Assembly (NCBI GenBank): GCA_964558975.1
Contig: CAZLFQ010000003.1
Location: 1 to 64,000 of the forward strand
DNA length: 64,000 bases
Source: CAZLFQ01 sp964558975
Lineage (GTDB): Bacteria > Pseudomonadota > Alphaproteobacteria > Rickettsiales > Midichloriaceae
Reading direction: 5' to 3'
Positions within the stretch are counted from its first letter, which is position 1; every line of letters begins with the position of its first letter. Below the pieces are notes generated by a model. That model searched no databases and was not told the origin of the DNA. It saw only the letters and a program-made list of their open reading frames with translations. Positions 34,845 through 41,574 of this stretch are shown piece by piece. The position numbers and the translations under genes were made by a program.

Positions 34845-34877
34845 GAGGCTTTATCGTGTTATAAAGCCTCTTTTTTT
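34845..34877 (+). terminator. Rho-independent terminator
   Basis: GAGGCTTTAT (34845-34854) and ATAAAGCCTC (34861-34870) form a perfect 10-base stem with a 6-base loop, followed by seven T. It ends the lipoprotein transcript or a short RNA that starts before it. Confidence 0.93.
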
Positions 34878-34945
34878 ATATCACTTTCGTTGACTTAATA
34901 ACCATACTGCATATATTATTGTTAGAAGCGCAGATTCAAGGTTTT

Positions 34946-35312
34946 ATGAGTAAGATTGCTACAATAATATTTTCTATGGTTTGTGGATCATTCGTTGGTA
35001 AAGATGAGTTTGGTAACTCTTATTACGAAAGTAGAAAAGCTAAACGCGGGTTTGGTAGGAAAAATAGATGGGTGGTTTATAAAGGATTGCCTGAAGCAAG
35101 CAAAGTTCCTGCACAATGGTTTAGTTGGTTACACTATCAAACAGATCTACCACCTGCATNNNNNNNNNNCAAACAGCAAAAAATATAACTGGGAAAAAGG
35201 TCATAAGCCAAATCTTACAGGAACAAAAGACGCGTACTATCCAAATGGGCATATTTTAGCCGGTGGCAATAGAGATAAAGCTACTGGTGATTATGAGCCT
35301 TGGAGGCCTTAA
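34946..35312 (+). CDS. NADH:ubiquinone oxidoreductase accessory subunit, NDUFA12 family (interrupted by an assembly gap)
   Basis: Read through the ten N at 35160-35169 and with the N removed, the length is 118 residues in one frame, the family's usual size. Before the gap: VGKDEFGNSYYES..GRKNRWVVYKGLPEASKVPAQWFSWLHYQTDLPPA. After it: NSKKYNWEKGHKPNLTGTKDAYYPNG..DKATGDYEPWRP. These are hallmark NDUFA12 (B17.2) segments, an accessory complex I subunit shared by alphaproteobacteria and mitochondria. Start: ATG at 34946 with AAGG four bases upstream; a TTG at 34919 is less likely. NDUFA12-mlaD-DUF2155 is a conserved alphaproteobacterial order. Confidence 0.93.
35160..35169. other. Assembly gap (10 N) inside the NDUFA12-like gene
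   Basis: Ten N in a row. The frame is kept if the true missing length is a multiple of three, and zero missing bases gives ..DLPPA-SNSKKYNW.., which fits the family. As in atpA, the N run looks like a fixed spacer rather than a measured gap. Confidence 0.85.
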
Positions 35313-35337
35313 TTAACAAAAATGGTGAATAAATAAA

Positions 35338-35817
35338 ATGTCAAAGAACTTAGTAGAAACGTTAGTTGGTGCGCTTGTAATTATTATAGCAGTTGGTTTC
35401 CTATACTCAGCTTATAAAACTACAGATATTGGCGTGGGAGTTGGTAATGGTTATACTCTGTCCGCAAAATTTGATAGAGCTGATGGACTAAACCTTGGTA
35501 GTGAAGTTAAAGTTGGTGGAATTAAAGTTGGAAAAGTTGTTGGCCAAAACTTAGATGCATCTAACTATCAGGCTGTTATTTCAATGGTTATCAATGACGA
35601 AGTTAAGTTGCCAATGGATACAACAGCGGAAATTATTGGCAATGGTCTTTTAGGGGAAAAATATGTGGCTTTAATCCCTGGTGCAGATGAAGAGAAAATA
35701 GCTGATGGTGGGGTGATAGAATACACCCAATCTGCAGTGAGTTTTGAAAGCTTGATTGGAAAGTTTATTTTTAACTCAGTTGAAAAAGCTGGTAAGGATT
35801 CTAAAGACAAAAAATAA
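35338..35817 (+). CDS. mlaD: Mla lipid-transport substrate-binding protein MlaD
   Basis: 159 residues. One N-terminal membrane helix (LVGALVIIIAVGFLYSAY), then an MCE domain (YTLSAKFDRADGLNLGSEVKVGGIKVGKVVGQNLD..MVINDEVKLPMDTTAEIIGNGLLGEKYVALIPG). MlaD forms the hexameric ring of the MlaFEDB complex that moves phospholipids between the membranes. mlaE and mlaF are not adjacent. The DUF2155 gene starts two bases after its stop. Confidence 0.94.
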   Translation: MSKNLVETLVGALVIIIAVGFLYSAYKTTDIGVGVGNGYTLSAKFDRADGLNLGSEVKVGGIKVGKVVGQNLDASNYQAVISMVINDEVKLPMDTTAEIIGNGLLGEKYVALIPGADEEKIADGGVIEYTQSAVSFESLIGKFIFNSVEKAGKDSKDKK

Positions 35818-35819
35818 TT

Positions 35820-36413
35820 ATGTTTAAAAACCTTTTAATTTTTGTATTTTTACTTGCGTCGTCTTTAGCAATAGCTCAGGAGGTTGAAGATTCTGGGGTT
35901 GTGGAAGCACCTACTGCCCAAAATGAAGAATCAGACAGCGAACTGCAGAACATGAGCATTCAAAACGAATATCAAGAGAAGCAAAGAAGCATTCTTGATA
36001 TTCTATTCGGTCAAGCTGACAAGAGTGAATCTGAAGGTGATATTCCTTCAGCTGATTCTTTAGCTCCCGGGGAAGTTGAAGTGAATGAATCTAATAAAGA
36101 TGGTGACTTTACAAATACTGCGCAAATCAAATTAATCGATAAAACTCTTGGTAAGTTGTACAAGTTTGACATACCAGTTGGAAAATCAAAGCAATTCAAT
36201 GAAATTGTCGTAAGGATTCTGTCATGTTGGAATCCGAATTACAAGACATTAACTCCCGAAAGCAAAGCGTTGATAGAAATTCATGAAGTAAATAATGAAA
36301 AACCTCATCGAGTTTTTCATGGCTGGATGTTTTCAAATGCACCAGGTACAAGCATGCTAGAGCACCCAGACTTCGATGTGACATTGGGGAGTTGTAAAAA
36401 TATTAAAGGCTAG
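35820..36413 (+). CDS. DUF2155 family exported protein
   Basis: 197 residues. Signal peptide (about 1-19, FLLASSLAIA), an acidic linker, then the DUF2155 domain (about 95-195): AQIKLIDKTLGKLYKFDIPVGKSKQFNEIVVRILSCW and VFHGWMFSNAPGTSMLEHPDFDVTLGSC. The two Cys could pair. The family is restricted largely to alphaproteobacteria, of unknown function, and commonly follows the NDUFA12 and mlaD genes as here, which suggests an envelope role. Confidence 0.9.
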   Translation: MFKNLLIFVFLLASSLAIAQEVEDSGVVEAPTAQNEESDSELQNMSIQNEYQEKQRSILDILFGQADKSESEGDIPSADSLAPGEVEVNESNKDGDFTNTAQIKLIDKTLGKLYKFDIPVGKSKQFNEIVVRILSCWNPNYKTLTPESKALIEIHEVNNEKPHRVFHGWMFSNAPGTSMLEHPDFDVTLGSCKNIKG

Positions 36414-36429
36414 CTCAATTCCTTTTATT

Positions 36430-36454
36430 ACTTTCAATAGTGTCTATTGAAAGT
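36430..36454 (+). terminator. Perfect hairpin between convergent genes
   Basis: ACTTTCAATAG (36430-36440), loop TGT, CTATTGAAAGT (36444-36454): an 11-base perfect stem. It has no strong T run on either side but lies between the convergent ends of the DUF2155 and ankyrin genes, where a two-way transcription stop would be expected. Confidence 0.5.
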
Positions 36455-36475
36455 TTACTAAATAAAAGTCCGACA

Positions 36476-38437
36476 TTAATTTGCCAAACCTTTAGGAATA
36501 ATTGACATTGGCTGCATCATGTTTTCAGAAGCAGATGGCATTATACTTTTACCAGCTTCTTCATGAACAGCTTCTTGTCCATCAATCAGAGTCTTTTTCA
36601 CTATGTTTGATGGTAATTTTGTTTTCTTTATATTATAAACTTCCATCATTGGTTTTGATTCGTGATTAGATGTGCTGGTAATATCAGGAAGTTTCTCTGT
36701 AATTATGTCTGAAGATGGTGCGGAGGCCTGAACAGCAGTTTTTTTGCCTGTTATCCTTTCTGAAATAGAATTAAGAGATTTGCCCATTGAGGCAAAAAAG
36801 CCATCATTACTTTCAGTTTTTAAAGCTGCTGGTTCTTGTTTTTTAGAAGGTTTGCTAAAAAATGAGAAGAAGCTTTTGCTTTCAACTTCTCTTGCGCTCT
36901 CTTCAATAATTGGTGGAGTAGACTCGTTTGTAGAGTCTATTCCAATTATTAATGTCTTAGGCTTATCTTGAGTATCAAGTATAGGTTCAACTGATTTTTG
37001 GATGGATGGGGCATCTTCAGTTTTATTTTCTTCTGTAGCTTTTATTTCTGTTATCAAAGGGGTAACTTGAACTTCAGGAGTTGATGCTTTGACTACAGGT
37101 TGTGTAATTCTTCTTGAAACTCCAGATTCTAACTCTCTTTTAATGCTTACTGTATCAATAACTTTAGCTAGCTCGATATTGTTGTTTTTTTGAGCTATAC
37201 CTAAAGCGTGCTCACCAGTATTATTCATGATGATAGTTGATGCACCTTTACTTAAAAGTAAGTTGGTCATCATGGAGTCATTTTTGCGAACTGCAATAAT
37301 CAATGGAGTATCTCCATTTTTATCTCGGATATTAACGTCTGCACCTTGTTCAATCAACTGGCTGACTGGACGAAGCGACCCTTTTTCAACAAATGAAAAT
37401 AACATATTGTTTTTATCAGGCTCAGCTTGTGCAACTATAGTTTCAAATTGTTCTTTATGTGATGCAGAAACGTAGTCAAGAGGGGTTTTGCCAATATAAT
37501 CCGCTATAGAAGGCTTGGCTCCACTTTTAATCATTGTAGTGAATATTTCAACATCGTGAGATGTTGCTGCAAGATGCAAAGCAGTTTTACCATCATTTCC
37601 CTGTGCATTTAAGTTAGCACCTTTTGTGATTAGATAACGAATAGTTCTGAGATTTTTAGTTTGTATTGCATACATTAAAGCTGTATATCCGTTTTCAGAA
37701 AATTTAGAATTTATATCCGCACCGTTAGATATAAGTGTGTTAATTGCGCCTACATCATCTTTTTGTACAGCTGCGAATAATAGTTCAGAATATCTTTTCT
37801 GATAAACTACAGTAGGTAGATGTTTGTTGTTGTCATCATACTCAGTTCTTTGAAAAAATTTTGGTGGCACTACTTTGTTTTCAAAAGTATGTCTAGTTTC
37901 AACACCATCTGGTTTGTAGGTCCTTTCTAGTTCTTGATTATCCTCAAAAACATTCGAAAGAGAAGTATCTTCAGTCATTCTTTTTTTAGGAACGAAAGAT
38001 TTTTTAGCAGAATAATCCTTAATTTCCACAGGTTTTATTCGTGTCTTTTTAGTTGTTTGAGTCGATTCTCTAGATTCTTTACTTTTCTTAGCTACTGGTT
38101 TTTCAGCAACCGCAGGTGCTACATGAGAGGTAGAGCCAGTTTCAATTGAGAGCTCTGGCGTTGCAGGAATAGGTATGTTAACAGTTGGTATATCCTTTGG
38201 GGTTTCAACTTTAAGTTCTTTATCAATTTTATTTTGCACTTCTACAGCTTTCTGCTGCTCTTTTGGATCTGGTATTGAAAGTTTTGGTGCTGATTCTGGT
38301 GTTGGGGTAGATGTTTTTGGAGTGTCGAATCCACCAAGGTCATTCCAGTTATCAAAATCAGTTTGAGCATGAGCAGTCGAAACACTATATCCTAGTGATG
38401 TGGAAATAATGCAAGATAATAAGAGGTTTTTATTCAT
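36476..38437 (-). CDS. Exported ankyrin-repeat protein
   Basis: 653 residues. Unlike the other ankyrin proteins here it has a Sec signal peptide (LLLSCIISTSLGYSVSTAHA, cleavage near 25), so it probably resides in the periplasm or beyond. Residues about 30-205 are Pro/Lys/Thr-rich. About 212-420 hold some six ankyrin repeats (NGYTALMYAIQTKNLRTIRYLITKGANLNAQ; DGKTALHLAATSHDVEIFTTMIKSGA; NGDTPLIIAVRKND). About 430-653 is low complexity. It starts within the end of popZ (8-base overlap), so both are co-transcribed. The function is unknown. Confidence 0.85.
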   Translation of the reverse strand: MNKNLLLSCIISTSLGYSVSTAHAQTDFDNWNDLGGFDTPKTSTPTPESAPKLSIPDPKEQQKAVEVQNKIDKELKVETPKDIPTVNIPIPATPELSIETGSTSHVAPAVAEKPVAKKSKESRESTQTTKKTRIKPVEIKDYSAKKSFVPKKRMTEDTSLSNVFEDNQELERTYKPDGVETRHTFENKVVPPKFFQRTEYDDNNKHLPTVVYQKRYSELLFAAVQKDDVGAINTLISNGADINSKFSENGYTALMYAIQTKNLRTIRYLITKGANLNAQGNDGKTALHLAATSHDVEIFTTMIKSGAKPSIADYIGKTPLDYVSASHKEQFETIVAQAEPDKNNMLFSFVEKGSLRPVSQLIEQGADVNIRDKNGDTPLIIAVRKNDSMMTNLLLSKGASTIIMNNTGEHALGIAQKNNNIELAKVIDTVSIKRELESGVSRRITQPVVKASTPEVQVTPLITEIKATEENKTEDAPSIQKSVEPILDTQDKPKTLIIGIDSTNESTPPIIEESAREVESKSFFSFFSKPSKKQEPAALKTESNDGFFASMGKSLNSISERITGKKTAVQASAPSSDIITEKLPDITSTSNHESKPMMEVYNIKKTKLPSNIVKKTLIDGQEAVHEEAGKSIMPSASENMMQPMSIIPKGLAN

Positions 38438-39050
38438 CCTTTGGTACTATTTTTTTGATTTCTTTTTCAACAACACTTGTAACAAGTGCAGGCAGATTTT
38501 TATTTAGCCAGTCGCTTAATTGTGGTTTGATTAATTCTATAATGATATCTTCGACAGTATTTCCAGATCGAAGTTTCAATGTATCAATTTCATTTTTTTC
38601 AGTCATCTTCATAAAATTCTTTAATGTTTGTCTAGATGTTGCTGCAACAGCATCATCTATTATGTTTTCAATAGTACCAGAATTTGCAGTGGTAAATCTA
38701 CTTTGATTTGGTGATTGAGTAGTGCTGACAAAACTTTGCATCTGAGGCTGAGGTGTCGCACTGTCAAGTTTAGCTAAAATATCTACAGTCTGTTCTGCAG
38801 GAGCTTTTTTTACAGGTTCAAATGTTGCTGTTGCAATTGGCTCAGGTAATGGGGTAGGTGCAGGAGGAGTGGGTTTAGATTCATTTGCGGCTTTTACTTC
38901 TTCAATAACTTCAGTTAATTCTAGAACATCCTCTTGCGGCGAAGGAATTTTATTAGTTATAACTTCTTTTATATCGCTTAAAATTTGATCAATTCCTTGC
39001 TCTTGTTTTTCTGCAAGCTGTGCACTTTCTTTAGTCATTCCAAAACCCAT
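38430..39050 (-). CDS. popZ: PopZ-like polar organising protein (DUF2497)
   Basis: 206 residues. The recognisable part is the C-terminal oligomerisation module (about 160-203): GNTVEDIIIELIKPQLSDWLNKNLPALVTSVVEKEIKKIV. The middle (about 55-120) is Pro-rich and acidic and the N-terminal helix (about 15-35) is conserved as a client-binding region in Caulobacter PopZ. PopZ forms pole condensates that anchor the chromosome origin and recruit DivK-pathway kinases. AGAGAG precedes the ATG; a second in-frame ATG four codons in is also possible. It is divergent from tmk and coupled to the exported ankyrin gene. Confidence 0.88.
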   Translation of the reverse strand: MGFGMTKESAQLAEKQEQGIDQILSDIKEVITNKIPSPQEDVLELTEVIEEVKAANESKPTPPAPTPLPEPIATATFEPVKKAPAEQTVDILAKLDSATPQPQMQSFVSTTQSPNQSRFTTANSGTIENIIDDAVAATSRQTLKNFMKMTEKNEIDTLKLRSGNTVEDIIIELIKPQLSDWLNKNLPALVTSVVEKEIKKIVPKDE

Positions 39051-39072
39051 ATCTCTCTATCTTTATTAATTT

Positions 39073-39102
39073 TTATCAGTATCAATTATATTAGTCTATA
39101 CT
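39073..39102 (+). promoter_or_regulatory. Putative promoter of tmk
   Basis: TTATCA (39073-39078), 18-base spacer, TATACT (39097-39102) in the popZ-tmk divergent gap. The predicted start of transcription near 39109 argues against the TTG at 39110 as start codon. Confidence 0.45.
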
Positions 39103-39124
39103 TAATTAGTTGTTTGAGTTTTCT

Positions 39125-39769
39125 ATGAAAAGTGTTAATAAGAAGTTTAAAAGTAAGTTAAATATGAAACCGAAATTTATTTCATTTGAGGGATGTGAAG
39201 GTTCTGGGAAATCTACCCAAACTAAGTTGCTAGCAGAGCATCTTGAAAAACTTGGGTGTAAAGTTGTGTTAACTCGCGAACCAGGTGGAACAGAACTTGC
39301 AGAGCAAATACGTAAAGTTATTTTATCGGGGAATAAAATAGAGGATACGTTGACAGAGTTCTTACTCATAAGTGCTGCAAGAAGAGATCATGTTGAAAAT
39401 AAAATCAAACCAGCATTAGCTAATGGTAGTTTTGTAATATGCGATAGATTCTTTGATTCGTCACTTGCTTATCAAGGTTATGCACGCGGGTTGGATATAG
39501 AATTAATGAGATCTATCAAAACTCTTAGTATAGATGGATTTGAACCAGATTTGACTTTTCTAATCGACATCGAGCCAACAGTAGCACTGGAAAGAATTCA
39601 GAAATTCAGAAGTGATAATAATCACTATGACTCGATGGGAATTAAATTTCATAATAATGTCAGAAATGGTTTTTTAGAGATTGCTGAACAAAACCCAAAT
39701 AGGTTTTTGATTATTGATGGTAATAAACCTCAAGAAGAGGTGTTTGAGATGATTAAAAATAATTTATGA
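39125..39769 (+). CDS. tmk: Thymidylate kinase
   Basis: 214 residues from the ATG at 39125; a later ATG at 39164 (MKPKFISFEG) would give 201 residues and place the P-loop at the usual position, so either may be real. P-loop FEGCEGSGKSTQ, the DR motif in VICDRFFDSSLAYQGYARG and LTREPGGTELAEQIR are diagnostic. It phosphorylates dTMP to dTDP. The next gene starts ten bases after its stop. Confidence 0.95.
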   Translation: MKSVNKKFKSKLNMKPKFISFEGCEGSGKSTQTKLLAEHLEKLGCKVVLTREPGGTELAEQIRKVILSGNKIEDTLTEFLLISAARRDHVENKIKPALANGSFVICDRFFDSSLAYQGYARGLDIELMRSIKTLSIDGFEPDLTFLIDIEPTVALERIQKFRSDNNHYDSMGIKFHNNVRNGFLEIAEQNPNRFLIIDGNKPQEEVFEMIKNNL

Positions 39770-39779
39770 GGTGAAGTAT

Positions 39780-41144
39780 ATGCTTTCAGCTATAAGTGCC
39801 ATAGGTACTGTTCTAGGGATAGTAACTAATAGAGAGTTTAGAGACTGGTTTCAGACAACTAGTGAAAAATTACTTACTAGTCCCAAGGCAGATTTTATGA
39901 AAAGGCCAATTTATTTTGATGATCTACATCTAAATGAAGTTGTGTCGACTTGTGAAGGTGAAGTTTTGTCGAAAGTCAAAATTGGAACATTCAATCTGCC
40001 AGTTATATTTACTGATATTCATCAAGATACAATAAACAATAGATTTCCAACTGGAAAAGATCAAAAAGGACCAAAGCAATCTATTGTATCATTTTTGATA
40101 GATGAAACTTTGAGGTATGTTAATGATCCAAGTTCAAACCCTAATAGCAGACTTGAATATGTCAAGTATGTTAAGGATCAGCTGTTAAAGCATCTTACTA
40201 AAAAAGATTTTAAATTTAAACTGACCAAATCTGAAATTGAGAAAATTCATAGAATTTCTGAGCTTAATACTGAAAAAATCTTGTTATTAAAATCTGAGAA
40301 TTATGAGGAGATTACCATCGAAGCTATTTCAAATGAATCTTCAACAAGAATACTAAATTCTGATCGTTTCAAAAGGATTTTTCAAGCTTTAAACAGCACG
40401 GACTTTGAAAAGTCAGAAATGCCTCTAGTCTTCAGAGACACAGATGTTTTTGGTGCCGGTGGAACGCCGTTAAACCAATATTTTTCTACACTTGATGTTG
40501 ATTGTATTAATAACAAATTTGAATTTGGCAGCTTGCTTACGAGTCTGCTTAGGACTGTTAAAGGTTGCTTCCCAATAGATAAGTTACCTAGTGCACATAA
40601 GGCAGAAAATGCTGTGAGTATAGTGCAGTCGCTTTTAACTATATTAGTTGATAAAGGTATTTTAATTTCAGAATCGGATAAGAAGGTTCTTGAGGAAATA
40701 AACCAAAGACTTGCTAAATATATAGAGCCAAAGTTATTTCTCCACTTAAACAGGACACCTAAGATAGATGCCAGCGTTGCAAATATGCAGCCAGCAGCTA
40801 AGAAAAGTTCTTCAACAAGCAGTTCTGCTGGAAGTGCGGCAGTAGATCAAGCACAAGATGACCAAGCAGCTCAACTAGCAGACCAAAATAGATTGCTTGC
40901 AATTGCTGGTGTTCCATATGTTGATCCGCAAGCTAAAGCAAGTACTTCAACTGCCCCAGCAGCAACAACTCAGCCTGTTGATCCTAATCTTGCGGCAAAG
41001 GTAGAGTTAACTGTATCGCAATTAAGGGCAATGGCTACAGATACTCCAGCGCAACAACCAGCTAACGCGCAAACATATGCAGCAACAGTAGCCCAAAAAC
41101 CGCAAGGTAAGGGTGGTAAAGCACAGACAGGAGGCCGCCAGTAG
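39780..41144 (+). CDS. Uncharacterised protein with a low-complexity basic GGR tail, candidate secreted protein
   Basis: 454 residues from the ATG at 39780; GAGGTGAA (39768-39775) gives a strong ribosome site for it, better than for the GTG at 39771. The first 17 residues are mildly hydrophobic (MLSAISAIGTVLGIV), possibly a membrane-contact helix. Residues about 20-340 look globular and match no family I know. About 340-454 is Ala/Ser/Gln/Thr-rich, ending KGGKAQTGGRQ. That ending recalls the proteins at 31970 and 32190. It lies directly behind tmk, perhaps in one transcript. Secretion is inference. Confidence 0.72.
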   Translation: MLSAISAIGTVLGIVTNREFRDWFQTTSEKLLTSPKADFMKRPIYFDDLHLNEVVSTCEGEVLSKVKIGTFNLPVIFTDIHQDTINNRFPTGKDQKGPKQSIVSFLIDETLRYVNDPSSNPNSRLEYVKYVKDQLLKHLTKKDFKFKLTKSEIEKIHRISELNTEKILLLKSENYEEITIEAISNESSTRILNSDRFKRIFQALNSTDFEKSEMPLVFRDTDVFGAGGTPLNQYFSTLDVDCINNKFEFGSLLTSLLRTVKGCFPIDKLPSAHKAENAVSIVQSLLTILVDKGILISESDKKVLEEINQRLAKYIEPKLFLHLNRTPKIDASVANMQPAAKKSSSTSSSAGSAAVDQAQDDQAAQLADQNRLLAIAGVPYVDPQAKASTSTAPAATTQPVDPNLAAKVELTVSQLRAMATDTPAQQPANAQTYAATVAQKPQGKGGKAQTGGRQ

Positions 41145-41223
41145 TAAAGTCATTGCCAAGGTGAAATATCCCATATATTCTTGAAATATAAGGGTTTTAA
41201 TCAGCAAGGCTGAAATAAGGGAT

Positions 41224-41574
41224 ATGGCTGATCTAGGGTACATAAGAGATCAACGGGTTGTTGTGGCAAACTCAAACAATCTAAATGTTGGTCAGCCAAG
41301 CTACTACACTATATCCATAATTGATACTAAAGATTGTTCTATAGATTTTTATGCGGCTTTATTTCAGTCAGTATTCCAATTAGAGTTTGATGAATCATAC
41401 TCTGGTGCAATGAAAGTCAAATTGCAGGGCATGACAGAAATAGGAAGATATAGCAAAGATGTTGCTGAAACCAAAATTAGTATGGCGCGTAATTACGCCA
41501 ATAAGTTACATTTAAAATTTGAGTGTATTTTAGTTAAGGTAGGGGGATATGCTTTCCAAAAGTCTAGAAACTAG
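41224..41574 (+). CDS. clpS: ClpS-like adaptor with altered N-degron pocket
   Basis: 116 residues. It aligns without gaps to E. coli ClpS from the PSMYKV segment (here PSYYTI) to the C-terminal VAETKVAM (here VAETKISM), and it precedes clpA, so the family is clear. The three residues that hold the substrate N-terminus in E. coli (Asn34, Asp35, His66) are here Asp34, Thr35 and Lys66, and Met40 and Met62 are Ile and Ala. Normal N-degron recognition is therefore unlikely. It may bind other ligands or only modulate ClpA. It overlaps clpA by 26 bases. Confidence 0.88.
   Translation: MADLGYIRDQRVVVANSNNLNVGQPSYYTISIIDTKDCSIDFYAALFQSVFQLEFDESYSGAMKVKLQGMTEIGRYSKDVAETKISMARNYANKLHLKFECILVKVGGYAFQKSRN

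Noticed and set aside
34786..34896. Short frame MELKGTVGGAKN between the lipoprotein and NDUFA12 genes
   Set aside because: It runs through the strong terminator, has no ribosome site and no family resemblance.
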